A DNA stretch of 64,000 bases from CALZKI01 sp045124055 (GTDB lineage: Bacteria > Bacillota > Clostridia > Lachnospirales > Lachnospiraceae): NCBI GenBank assembly GCA_045124055.1, contig JBGVKZ010000036.1, positions 62,001 to 126,000 of the forward strand. The letters run 5' to 3'. A model generated the notes under the pieces. The model ran no database searches. It was given only the letters and a program-made list of their open reading frames with translations, and was not told where the DNA came from. Shown here one piece after another: positions 52,980 through 61,354 of this stretch (the first letter of the stretch is position 1; each line of letters begins with the position of its first letter). A program made the translations under genes and the position numbers.

Positions 52980-55976
52980 CTAAACTTGTTCCATTTTTTC
53001 CCTGATTTGTTTGGCAACCTCCAGCATTGGTTCTGGTTCTACTTTACAAACCTTTCTATCATAGGTATATAACCCATTGATTTCTTCCTCCACATCGCTT
53101 AACTGGGTGTATACACAGCCACAAGTTCCCTTTTCAATGGCAGGAAGTATCATTTCTTCATACATATGCACAATCTCTTTTGTTAATTCCCCTTTTGTAG
53201 AACAGGCTCCATAACCAAAGGAAGCATATTTGCTATAATGATGATTTTCTACTACCATAGAATAGCCACCACATTCGGATACAAATAACGGTCTTTCCCC
53301 TACGGAAAGCGGAATTACTTTAAAATAAATATGTTCACTGTCAAAATCACTTTTACTCTGTGCAAACCAACCCGATGTAGAATCTACAAGTCTTGTGGAA
53401 TCCATCTCTTTTACAATTTCATACATTTTATCACTATGAAATTGTCCCCATCCTTCATTAAAAATCGTATAGGCTACAATACAAGGGTGATTATACAAAT
53501 GCTGTATGGTCTGTTTCATATGTTCTACGAAAAATTCTTTTCTTGTACCTTGGATACTGCCTTTTGTATCTTTATGGCGTTTTATACCAACCGTTGGCAT
53601 CGCCGTATCCTTCACAAAGGAATATTTGCCACTATTGACCATATCCTGAACGACTAGCATACCAAGTTTATCGCAGGCATAATAAAAATATTCCGGCTCA
53701 ATTTTAATATGTTTTCGCAGCATATTGTAACCTAAATTTTTCATACGAAGAATGTCTTTTTCATACTCTTGTTCATTGGCCGGAAGAAAAATTCCATCAC
53801 AAAAATATCCCTGGTCCAAAACACCGTGTAAAAAAATAGGTTTCTGATTCAACAGTACTCGATTTACTCCGTTACGTTTTTCAATCTCTATCGTTCTTAA
53901 GGCAAAATAGGATTCTACCTTATCTTCCGTTGTTACAATTTCTAAAGGATACAAATATGGGTTTTCCAAAGTCCAAAGACTTGGCTCATACTTTGTACCA
54001 TCAGAAAGCATCACTTTTGATAAATCCAACTTGCCTTCGTTTCCAGAAAACTGCCATTCTTTCTTTTCCCCATTATGTAAAGTCACTATGGCTTTAAAGC
54101 CTATTGTATTGGTGGACACTTCAATGTTTACAGAAGTTAAATCAGGAGTTAATTTTATGTTTTTAATATAGTTTGTTGGCACAGTTTCAACCCAAACATT
54201 CTGCCAGATACCACTTACCTTGGTGTACCACATTCCACCCCGCTTGTTCGTCTGCTTACCATATGGATAGTCGGTTGATAAGTTATCGATTGCTATTACT
54301 TTTAACTGATTTTCCCCTTCCGATTTCACGCAATTTGTAATATCGAAGGAAAATGGTAAATAGCCGCCCTTATGCTCTCCTAGATACTCTCCATTCAACC
54401 ATACTTTTGCAATTTGGTCTACCGCTCCGAAACATAACAGGTGTTTTTCTTTGTTATTTTCTTCTCCATTTTTCTTTGGCAATACAAAACTCTTTTCATA
54501 AACAAGTTCCTTATCCACTTTTCCCTGATAACCGGAAAGACTGGCATTTGGAGAAAAGGGCAACAAAATATCTTTTCCATTTAATTTCCACAAGCCATCT
54601 AAAATCAGATAATTATCTCGTTTCATCTGTGGTCTTGGGTGCTGCTTCCAACCGATTTCGTTGTGCTCACTTTTTAAATCATAATGTGCAGTTCGCATCA
54701 TTCTAAAAATGAAATATAGGTAAATACATAAAACAATGGCTACCAGAATGGCCGCCACCCAAATATTTTTGTTGGGTAAGAACGAATACGTTCCATCATT
54801 ATTTAAAACCGTTTGGGCATTACGTAGTACAAATGCACCAATGTATGGTCCTATCACTCCCGGAATAAGTACTTGCCCTATAATTCGGATGCCCTGAAAT
54901 TGTCCCGCCTTATTTTCTGGAATGTTGTCTCTTATCATTGCTCCAAAGACAGACATTCCCGTTAAATATCCTGTCATCATAAGAAGTGAACCTATGAAAA
55001 CCGGTATGGTTGTTTTAGTAAAGTATAAAATTACATAACCTGCAATCAAAAATACAATACTTGGAACAATACTAAAACGGAAACCTTGCATATCATACAA
55101 TTTTCCATATAGGACTGTAATGATTGCCGCCAAAATAATCGCCGGTGCCATAATAAATACATAATTTGCCATTCCCAAAGACTTTTCATAATAAATAATC
55201 AGGTACGGCATAAATACCTGTATAGAGATTCCAAAAATTGCAAAACCAACTAAAGTCGCATACAATAGCTTATTTTCTTTCATAACTGATGGCTTAAAGC
55301 TATATAAAATATTTTTCCAATATGTGTTCTCTCTGCCAGATACTTGAATGGTTTTTTCTTCAATTAGGAAAAATCCCACTACTCCAATCAAAAATACAAT
55401 GATGCCAATTATCGAAAATATAATTGTCCAGGACCATGGCAAATCCAAATCAAACCCCATAAATCCACCAAATACAACTAAAATTGCAATAAGTGGCATC
55501 ATAGAGTTATACCCCTCTATTTTGCCTCTGTTGCTTTCATTTCCGCAATCTGTAAGCCACGCATTATAACAGGCATCATTTGCCATTGAGCCAAAAAAGG
55601 TCATAATGCAATCTAATAAAATAACTAAAGAAATTCCCAGAGCAAAAGCTTCCGTAGTACCTGCTACCAGAGGACTCAAATTTTCCACTCTTATAAAGGC
55701 AAAGCCTAAAATTGTAATACCCCAAATCATGTATCCAAGGCACATAAAAATTTTTCTTTTACCTACTCTATCAGATAATGCCCCAATTAAAATTGTAGTA
55801 ATAGCAGCCGCAACGGCACTGGCACTTACCATAATCGAGATATCCGCTGCGGTGGCGTGAAACATTTTATACATAAATACATTTAAGTACATATTTTCCA
55901 CAACCCACGCAATTTGACCTACCAAGCCAAAAATTAACATTGCTATCCAGAATTTTGCTCCCAATTTCTTTTTCAA
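52980..55976 (-). CDS. Fusion of MFS sugar transporter and glycoside hydrolase family 2 enzyme
   Basis: 998 aa from the TTG at 55974-55976 (AGAGGG upstream); the ATG at 56015 lies inside the preceding terminator stem. Residues 1-425 form a 12-helix MFS permease with GALSDRVGKRK between helices 2 and 3. Residues about 440-990 are GH2: a jelly-roll sugar-binding domain (DGLWKLNG, VWLNGEYLGEHKGGYLPFSF), an Ig-like domain and a TIM barrel with acid/base Glu841 in FNEGWGQ and likely nucleophile Glu901 in FVSECGGYS. MFS ends are cytoplasmic, so the enzyme should face the cytosol and cleave the imported glycoside. No frameshift or stop separates the two parts. Substrate (a beta-galactoside, -glucuronide or similar) is not identifiable. 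Confidence 0.85.
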   Translation of the reverse strand: MKKKLGAKFWIAMLIFGLVGQIAWVVENMYLNVFMYKMFHATAADISIMVSASAVAAAITTILIGALSDRVGKRKIFMCLGYMIWGITILGFAFIRVENLSPLVAGTTEAFALGISLVILLDCIMTFFGSMANDACYNAWLTDCGNESNRGKIEGYNSMMPLIAILVVFGGFMGFDLDLPWSWTIIFSIIGIIVFLIGVVGFFLIEEKTIQVSGRENTYWKNILYSFKPSVMKENKLLYATLVGFAIFGISIQVFMPYLIIYYEKSLGMANYVFIMAPAIILAAIITVLYGKLYDMQGFRFSIVPSIVFLIAGYVILYFTKTTIPVFIGSLLMMTGYLTGMSVFGAMIRDNIPENKAGQFQGIRIIGQVLIPGVIGPYIGAFVLRNAQTVLNNDGTYSFLPNKNIWVAAILVAIVLCIYLYFIFRMMRTAHYDLKSEHNEIGWKQHPRPQMKRDNYLILDGLWKLNGKDILLPFSPNASLSGYQGKVDKELVYEKSFVLPKKNGEENNKEKHLLCFGAVDQIAKVWLNGEYLGEHKGGYLPFSFDITNCVKSEGENQLKVIAIDNLSTDYPYGKQTNKRGGMWYTKVSGIWQNVWVETVPTNYIKNIKLTPDLTSVNIEVSTNTIGFKAIVTLHNGEKKEWQFSGNEGKLDLSKVMLSDGTKYEPSLWTLENPYLYPLEIVTTEDKVESYFALRTIEIEKRNGVNRVLLNQKPIFLHGVLDQGYFCDGIFLPANEQEYEKDILRMKNLGYNMLRKHIKIEPEYFYYACDKLGMLVVQDMVNSGKYSFVKDTAMPTVGIKRHKDTKGSIQGTRKEFFVEHMKQTIQHLYNHPCIVAYTIFNEGWGQFHSDKMYEIVKEMDSTRLVDSTSGWFAQSKSDFDSEHIYFKVIPLSVGERPLFVSECGGYSMVVENHHYSKYASFGYGACSTKGELTKEIVHMYEEMILPAIEKGTCGCVYTQLSDVEEEINGLYTYDRKVCKVEPEPMLEVAKQIREKMEQV

Positions 55977-55992
55977 AACTATCCCTCTATAT

Positions 55993-56041
55993 CGAAAATA
56001 ACACCCTTTATACATAGCCTACGCATTAGCATAAAGGGTGT
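55993..56041 (-). terminator. Terminator/attenuator hairpin between the chemoreceptor and MFS-GH2 genes
   Basis: ACACCCTTTAT (minus-strand) and ATAAAGGGTGT give a perfect 11-bp stem with a 19-base loop, followed by TATTTTCG. It ends the chemoreceptor-like gene and lies just before the MFS-GH2 start. Confidence 0.7.
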
Positions 56042-56083
56042 CTTGCTACTTCTCTTTTATATGTATGAAACCATCAAATATTT

Positions 56084-57565
56084 TTAATTTTCTTGATGAC
56101 GTTCCTTTGAAATTGCTAACATAGATACCGATAAATCATTTACCTGTTTTGTATCGTCAATAACGAGGCTCATATGATTCTTATATAAATCTACGGCATT
56201 TGTAATTTCATCTACGTATGTCTGGTTTTCCTCTGTGCAAGTGGTCATTTCACCAATCTTATCCTCTAACTGATTGAATACAACGTCCATTTTACTTACA
56301 TTTTCATTCTGCTGTTCGATATTGTCATATAAAGAGCCAAACTGTTCCGTTAAACCATCAAAACTTGTCTGAAGTACTGTCAATGCAGAAATAGATGCAT
56401 CAATGGCTTCTGTGCTTTCTTCTAACTGTTCTGTCGTTACCTGAATCTGTGATTGCATTGCTGTCACAACTTCCACTACCTGACCAGAACAACGGTTACT
56501 ATCAATAGCTAATTCCTGTACTTTAGAAGCAACTACTGCAAAACCAGCTCCTGACTGACCTGCTCTTGCTGCTTCAATAGAAGCATTTAATGCAAGCATA
56601 TTTGTACTTGCTGCAATACTGTTAAGCTGTTCCGTTACAGCCGAAATTTCCAAAATCTGTTTTTGTAAAGTAGCGAATACTGCATTTGCCTCGTCTACTG
56701 CTTTTTTTACAGAATTCATCTGTGCATTCATTTCATACATATGACCTTTGTTTTCTGCTAATGCTTCTTCTACTTTCTTTACTTCCACATTTAATGCATC
56801 AATCTGTTCTTCAGTTGCCTGTACACTCTTATGCACGCCTTCAAAAGTGCTTACAATATCATTTGCACTTTCAATAATGCTATCGGAACCTTCTTTTAAT
56901 TCCTGAGTTCTTTCTTCCAGTCTTTCGCTGGCTTCTCTAAGACCTGATACACGCTTTGAAGATGTTTCACAGTTCTGCTGTAATTCTGTTCCAGCTTTTG
57001 TAATGGAATCCACCAGTTCTTCTGCTTCTTTGGTTCTGTCTTCGCCCACCTGAATAAAGCATCTGCCTCTCTTAATTGCAAGGTAGAATAAGTAAGCTGC
57101 CAGTGTGGTAAGTACCATACACATAATAAACTGTGAAAGTGGGTCAGCTTTTTCCGGATGAAGTAAATATTGAGCAATCAATAGAATATTAACCAATACA
57201 ATCTGAATAATTGTTATAGTAGGCTCTAAATACATACCACTTAAGCCGATAACTGCCAAATATAGAGCAAAGTCATCACTGTAAAAATTACCACTAAATA
57301 AGGAAATAACAAATACTAAAAACATAATCATAACGCATACAACAAGCTGTCTTTTACGTTTATGTATCTTTGCCAAGTTCATTATTAACAAGGCTAATCC
57401 AAATACGATTAAGCAAACACCAATTCCAAGCATTGCCCCTAAATTAAAACCGATTACATTTTTCAAAAAGAAAACTCCCGCCACAGCAAAAGTAATAATC
57501 AGCATTGTCTTATAAATAGAATCTTCCCCTATTGGTTTTTTAAATTTCTTCTCATTCTCACTCAT
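56084..57565 (-). CDS. Six-helix membrane chemoreceptor-like protein (MCP signalling domain)
   Basis: 493 aa. Six hydrophobic segments fill residues about 18-165 (MLIITFAVAGVFFLKNVI, QLVVCVMIMFLVFVISLF, FIMCMVLTTLAAYLFYLAI), with no separate periplasmic ligand domain. The rest is a coiled-coil MCP domain; the hairpin tip SIAASTNMLALNASIEAARA with GQSGAGFAVVASKV binds CheA/CheW. No clear methylation sites seen. The integral-membrane sensor type suggests it senses membrane state or energy. A gene for a GH2-transporter fusion follows on the same strand. Confidence 0.9.
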   Translation of the reverse strand: MSENEKKFKKPIGEDSIYKTMLIITFAVAGVFFLKNVIGFNLGAMLGIGVCLIVFGLALLIMNLAKIHKRKRQLVVCVMIMFLVFVISLFSGNFYSDDFALYLAVIGLSGMYLEPTITIIQIVLVNILLIAQYLLHPEKADPLSQFIMCMVLTTLAAYLFYLAIKRGRCFIQVGEDRTKEAEELVDSITKAGTELQQNCETSSKRVSGLREASERLEERTQELKEGSDSIIESANDIVSTFEGVHKSVQATEEQIDALNVEVKKVEEALAENKGHMYEMNAQMNSVKKAVDEANAVFATLQKQILEISAVTEQLNSIAASTNMLALNASIEAARAGQSGAGFAVVASKVQELAIDSNRCSGQVVEVVTAMQSQIQVTTEQLEESTEAIDASISALTVLQTSFDGLTEQFGSLYDNIEQQNENVSKMDVVFNQLEDKIGEMTTCTEENQTYVDEITNAVDLYKNHMSLVIDDTKQVNDLSVSMLAISKERHQEN

Positions 57566-57612
57566 AAATGCCTCCCATAATATAAAACATAAATTTTTTA
57601 CCCATTAATGTA

Positions 57613-57641
57613 ATGATACTATTTTTATGTTAATAAAGCAA
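57613..57641 (-). promoter_or_regulatory. Predicted promoter of the chemoreceptor-like gene
   Basis: TTGCTT (57636-57641), 17 bases, TATCAT (57613-57618) on the minus strand. I looked for a sigma28 site here and found none. Confidence 0.45.
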
Positions 57642-57674
57642 GTTGTTTATTGTAAATTTGCCGTATATTTGCAT

Positions 57675-57725
57675 AATAAAAAAGCACAATATGGTCATTT
57701 TGTACAAAAAACCATACCGTGCTTT
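57675..57725 (-). terminator. Terminator of the purF-like gene
   Basis: AAAGCACGGTATGGT and ACCATATTGTGCTTT form a long stem (some G-T pairs), followed by TTTTTTATT on the minus strand. Confidence 0.85.
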
Positions 57726-57742
57726 ATTGCAAATGTTAAATA

Positions 57743-59146
57743 TTATTCTTTTCCATCAAAACAGTAAGTACATAACTTACAAGGTTCTAATCCAATGGCA
57801 TCTACCATATCATCAAGGCGGTTAAACTGAAGTGATGTAAAGTTTAGCTGTTTTCTAATTTCTTCAACCATTTCTTTATAGTTCTGGCTGTCAGGATTTG
57901 CATAGTCCGCTAACATCTTTTCTGCATTTTCGCCTTCTCTTTCTAAGATGACACGACGTGTAATTAAATCAAGGTCTGAATTAGAACGTGAGAAATTCAA
58001 GTATTTACAACCATATAACAGTGGTGGGCAAGCTGGACGAATATGCACTTCTTTTGCACCATTGTTGTATAGGAATTCTGTTGTTTCTCTAAGCTGTGTA
58101 CCACGTACAATGGAATCATCAATCATCAAAAGACTCTGGTCTTTAATTAAGTCATAAATTGGAATCAATTTCATTCTGGCAATCAAATTTCTCTGTTCCT
58201 GACTGGTTGGCATAAAAGAACGTGGCCAGGTTGGTGTATATTTGATAAATGGTCTTGAAAATGGGATTCCTGCCTCATTAGAATATCCAATTGCATGTGC
58301 AATACCGGAATCCGGCACGCCGGCGACACTGTCCGGTCTGACAAAATCTCTCTTTGCCATTAATTGTCCACAGTTGTAACGCATTTTTTCAACATTGACA
58401 CCTTCATATGTGGAAGTTGGATAACCATAATATACCCAAAGGAAAGAACAAATTTTCATTTTTTCTTTCGGTGCACTGACGGTTTCTACACTTTCCGGTG
58501 TAACAAACACGATTTCGGCTGGTCCTAATTCTTTATAATATTCATATCCAAGATTCAAATAAGCAAAGCTTTCAAAGGAAGCACAGAAAGCATTGTCCTT
58601 TTTACCAATAATAACAGGTGTTCTTCCAAGTCTGTCTCTTGCCGCATAGAATCCGTCTTTTGTAAGTACAAGGGTTGTCAAAGAACCATCTACTTTTTCC
58701 TGCACATATTGAAGCCCCTCTACAATCGAGGATTTTTGATTGATTAAAGCAGCGGCAACTTCTGTTGCATTAATCGTTCCACCACTCATTTCCAAGAAGT
58801 GTGTATGTCCTTTTTCAAAGCATTCTTTAACCAATGCATCTATATTGTTAATTTTGCCGACAGTTGTAATCGCAAAACTACCTAAATGTGAATTCACTAA
58901 AAGTGGTTGTGGCTCAAAATCCGAGATACAACCGATTCCCAAATGTCCTTCTAAATCATCTACATCACGTTCAAATTTTGTACGGAATGGAGAATTTTGA
59001 ATATTGTGAATAGCACGGTCAAACCCTTTTTTTCCATAAACTGCCATACCACCACGTCTTGTACCAAGATGTGAATGATAGTCCGTTCCAAAAAATAAAT
59101 CAAGTACACATGATTCTTTTGATGCAACTGCAAAAAATCCACCCAT
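57743..59146 (-). CDS. Amidophosphoribosyltransferase (PurF) paralogue with degenerate glutaminase site
   Basis: 467 aa. The PRTase half is intact: LLMIDDSIVRGTQLRETTEF holds the PRPP loop, and GVPDSGIAHAIGYSNEAGIP and CSFLWVYYGY match PurF. Cysteines for a 4Fe-4S cluster seem kept (CSFLW, PACPPLLYGC, EPCKLCTYC). The N-terminal glutaminase half is not: true PurF begins Cys-Gly at the mature N-terminus, here Gly-Gly (MGGFFAVASKE). By my alignment the oxyanion Asn (NG) is Val-Gly in ITTVGKINN and the Gln-binding Asp is Ala in INATEV. The start is supported by GAGAGG upstream. It may use free ammonia or act on another substrate or as a regulator. Confidence 0.85.
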   Translation of the reverse strand: MGGFFAVASKESCVLDLFFGTDYHSHLGTRRGGMAVYGKKGFDRAIHNIQNSPFRTKFERDVDDLEGHLGIGCISDFEPQPLLVNSHLGSFAITTVGKINNIDALVKECFEKGHTHFLEMSGGTINATEVAAALINQKSSIVEGLQYVQEKVDGSLTTLVLTKDGFYAARDRLGRTPVIIGKKDNAFCASFESFAYLNLGYEYYKELGPAEIVFVTPESVETVSAPKEKMKICSFLWVYYGYPTSTYEGVNVEKMRYNCGQLMAKRDFVRPDSVAGVPDSGIAHAIGYSNEAGIPFSRPFIKYTPTWPRSFMPTSQEQRNLIARMKLIPIYDLIKDQSLLMIDDSIVRGTQLRETTEFLYNNGAKEVHIRPACPPLLYGCKYLNFSRSNSDLDLITRRVILEREGENAEKMLADYANPDSQNYKEMVEEIRKQLNFTSLQFNRLDDMVDAIGLEPCKLCTYCFDGKE

Positions 59147-59197
59147 AGTGTTATTCCTCTCTTTTTCCTTTTTTCATAAAAATAATCGTACTATTTT

Positions 59198-59226
59198 ATA
59201 CTAAAGCATCGCTATTTTTTCGTCAA
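59198..59226 (-). promoter_or_regulatory. Predicted sigmaA promoter of the purF-like gene
   Basis: TTGACG (59221-59226), 17 bases, TAGTAT (59198-59203) on the minus strand, roughly 45 bases before the start codon. Confidence 0.62.
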
Positions 59227-59280
59227 TGAACTGTGTTGACAGATTTTTTTTTACATTTGTTTTTTTTATGGAATATTTGC

Positions 59281-59326
59281 ACAAAAATAAAGAACCCCTA
59301 TTATCCATTCTCACAGATAACAGGGG
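59281..59326 (-). terminator. Terminator of the small lipoprotein gene
   Basis: CCCCTGTTATC and GATAATAGGGG form an 11-bp stem (one G-T pair), then TTCTTTATTTTTG on the minus strand. Confidence 0.83.
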
Positions 59327-59346
59327 ATACAATTCTTTTTTAGATA

Positions 59347-59547
59347 TTAGCCTAATAAATCAATTAAACCTTCCATTAAATCATAGCATGTATCACAGAA
59401 ATATGCTTTTTCACCTTCATATTCAAGCTGTTTACATTCTTTTACTTCGCCACACATAGCACATTCTGTTTTCTTTGTGCCACAACCTACTAAGCTAAGA
59501 GCCATCATAAGTGTTACACCTGCAACTGCTAATACTTTTCTTTTCAT
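59347..59547 (-). CDS. Small cysteine-rich lipoprotein with zinc-ribbon-like motif
   Basis: 66 aa. A lipoprotein signal peptide (MKRKVLAVAGVTLMMALSLVGC) places the lipobox Cys near residue 22 (SLVGC). The mature part has CAMCGEVKEC and CDTC, a zinc-ribbon-like pattern. It would be anchored on the outside of the cell membrane. Function unknown; metal binding or thiol redox buffering are guesses. It is a single-gene unit with a very long leader. Confidence 0.75.
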   Translation of the reverse strand: MKRKVLAVAGVTLMMALSLVGCGTKKTECAMCGEVKECKQLEYEGEKAYFCDTCYDLMEGLIDLLG

Positions 59548-59770
59548 TCGTTTTTCCTCCTATTTTTTCCCTACGAATTTCAACTTTCCTTTGCCTCATA
59601 GTTATGCTCGTCTTTTAAAATAACTATGAAATAGTTAAAGCAAGCTATCAGGCATATATTTTTACTGCCTTCTTACAAAATTACGCTCTCATTTCGCTAA
59701 TGTAGTGCTAAACTACAAAAAGCTAACCAAAACATAACATCGCATAGCAGCAAAAATCTAATTTCATATA
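59548..59770 (-). promoter_or_regulatory. Long structured 5' leader of the lipoprotein gene (gene-free stretch)
   Basis: About 220 bases between the predicted start site and the ATG, within a 329-base stretch without a long ORF. On the minus strand it contains a GTAGT/ACTAC hairpin, GGCA/TGCC arms and three related segments: A (TAACTAT, 59631-59637), B (TCATAGTTAT, 59620-59629) and C (ATAACTATGA, 59596-59605). A pairs with B over a 3-base loop, or B pairs with C over a 14-base loop, so the two folds exclude each other. It may be an attenuator, a riboswitch-like element or a dispersed repeat. Confidence 0.5.
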
Positions 59771-59776
59771 TTGAAC

Positions 59777-59805
59777 ATCATACTACATTGGACTTTAAAA
59801 TGCAA
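59777..59805 (-). promoter_or_regulatory. Predicted sigmaA promoter of the lipoprotein gene
   Basis: TTGCAT (59800-59805), 17 bases, TATGAT (59777-59782) on the minus strand. Confidence 0.6.
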
Positions 59806-59830
59806 CCACAACCGCCGGTTCAGTATCTAT

Positions 59831-59860
59831 TCAACTGCCTTTTTCCTCTTTTGCACCCAT
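59831..59860 (-). other. Nine-codon mini-ORF with strong ribosome-binding site after the NSS transporter
   Basis: ATG-led MGAKEEKGS then TGA, with AAAGGAGAG 3-5 bases upstream, beginning 17 bases after the transporter stop. Some NSS transporters need a tiny second subunit (MetS) encoded next to them, but this peptide is far too short and has no membrane segment. It may be a decayed remnant or a translated leader. Confidence 0.3.
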
Positions 59861-59876
59861 ATTCTCTCCTTTATAT

Positions 59877-61232
59877 TTAGAAACTAATAATTTCAAACTG
59901 TGCTAAGGAATAGAATATTAAAATTACCAATAGAAATACAGGAGCGATATATTTTACCATAATCCGAAAAATTTGTTTTCTTTTAAACCTTTCTCCATTT
60001 CTTGTTATTTCCTCTTCAATACTCTTTGTTCCAACACACCAACCGATAAGAATGCACGTAAAAATGGCTACCAATGGCATAATAACACTGTTGGAAATAT
60101 AGTCAAAGAACGTCAAAAAGTCCATACCAAGAGGTTTCACATCTTTAAAAACTCCATAGCCTAATGCTGACGGAATTCCAAGAATAACCGATATACCAAA
60201 TATTAATAACACCGATAATTTTCGAGACAATTTAAACTTATCCATAACCATAGAGGCAATCGCTTCCATTAAGGAAATAGAACTGGTCAAAGCTGCCAAA
60301 AATACTAGAATAAAGAATACAAAGCCTATGGCCCTGCCTAATGGCATTTTTTCAAATACTTTTGGAAGGGTTTCAAACATCAGCCCTGCACCACCTGTTT
60401 TCAGTCCTTCTTCACCACTAAACACATAAACTGCTGGTACAATCATAAATCCGGATAACAGTGCAACCGCAGTATCAAAAATTTCAATATGATTCACCGA
60501 TTTATTCAAATCAATGTCCTTTTTCACATAAGAACCATAACTTACCATAATTCCCATTGCGATACTCATAGAATAGAATAACTGTCCCATAGCCGCACAA
60601 ATTGTTTTAATAGAAAATTTTGAGAAATCCGGTAATAAGTAATATTTGATTCCTTCCCCTACACCAGAAAGAGTCGCCACATAAATAGAAATTCCTATGG
60701 TCAAAATTAAAAGAACCGGCATCAACACTTTACTGACACGCTCTATACCCTTTTCTACTCCTAAGGCTACTACTAATGCTGTAATCGCTAAAAATGCGAA
60801 GAATAGAACAAGTGGCCAAATATTTCCACTAATATAATCACTATAATAGGTATTCTGAGCTGCCGCTGTATCGTCCCCCATCAAAAATACACCGATGTAT
60901 TTCATTACCCAGCCACCAATAACACAATAGTAGGGTAAAATAATCATAGGCACTATCGCTGCCATATAGCCTAAAAATCCAAATTTGTTATGTAACTGCT
61001 TATATGCTAAAATCGAACTTTTTTTCGTTTTTCTTCCGATTGCAATTTCCATAATTAATAAAGAAAATCCAAATGTTACTACTAAAATCAAATAAACCAA
61101 TAAAAAAATGCCACCGCCATACTGTGCCGCCAAATAGGGAAATCTCCACAAATTCCCAAGTCCTACGGCACTTCCTGCTGCCGCTAATACAAATCCCAGT
61201 CCCCCGGTAAAACTACTTCTTTTTTCTTTCAT
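59877..61232 (-). CDS. Sodium-dependent neurotransmitter-symporter family (NSS/SNF) transporter
   Basis: 451 aa, 11-12 membrane helices. The N-terminus SFTGGLGFVLAAAGSAVGLG and NLWRFPYLAAQYGGGIFLLV holds the unwound helix-1 Na+/substrate site typical of NSS proteins (LeuT fold). The family in bacteria imports amino acids (Tyr, Trp, Leu, Met or Ala) with sodium. Length is typical of prokaryotic 11-helix members. Substrate cannot be assigned. It is transcribed towards the lipoprotein gene and has its own upstream region with an inverted repeat. Confidence 0.92.
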   Translation of the reverse strand: MKEKRSSFTGGLGFVLAAAGSAVGLGNLWRFPYLAAQYGGGIFLLVYLILVVTFGFSLLIMEIAIGRKTKKSSILAYKQLHNKFGFLGYMAAIVPMIILPYYCVIGGWVMKYIGVFLMGDDTAAAQNTYYSDYISGNIWPLVLFFAFLAITALVVALGVEKGIERVSKVLMPVLLILTIGISIYVATLSGVGEGIKYYLLPDFSKFSIKTICAAMGQLFYSMSIAMGIMVSYGSYVKKDIDLNKSVNHIEIFDTAVALLSGFMIVPAVYVFSGEEGLKTGGAGLMFETLPKVFEKMPLGRAIGFVFFILVFLAALTSSISLMEAIASMVMDKFKLSRKLSVLLIFGISVILGIPSALGYGVFKDVKPLGMDFLTFFDYISNSVIMPLVAIFTCILIGWCVGTKSIEEEITRNGERFKRKQIFRIMVKYIAPVFLLVILIFYSLAQFEIISF

Positions 61233-61256
61233 ACATATCTCCCAATTATTTTATCT

Positions 61257-61277
61257 ATTTGACTCCTCTCGTCAAAT
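61257..61277 (-). promoter_or_regulatory. Inverted repeat upstream of the NSS transporter gene
   Basis: ATTTGAC, 7 bases, GTCAAAT: a perfect 7-bp inverted repeat about 25 bases before the transporter start. It could be an operator or a small leader hairpin. No clear promoter could be fitted to it. Confidence 0.4.
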
Positions 61278-61305
61278 GTATACTACTATAATATTACATC
61301 AAATA

Positions 61306-61336
61306 GACACCAGCCCATTTGAACTGGACCGGTGCC
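61306..61336 (-). terminator. Hairpin terminator downstream of rubrerythrin
   Basis: GGCACCGGTCC and GGGCTGGTGTC arms (11 pairs with G-T) and a 9-base loop. The longer T-run lies on the plus-strand side; on the minus strand TATTTGATG follows. Confidence 0.6.
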
Positions 61337-61354
61337 TTTCTTTTTTGTAAATAT

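Noticed and set aside
57566..57742. A sigma28 promoter for the chemoreceptor-like gene
   Set aside because: No GCCGATAT-like box with a TAAA 15 bases upstream; a sigmaA-type box fits better.
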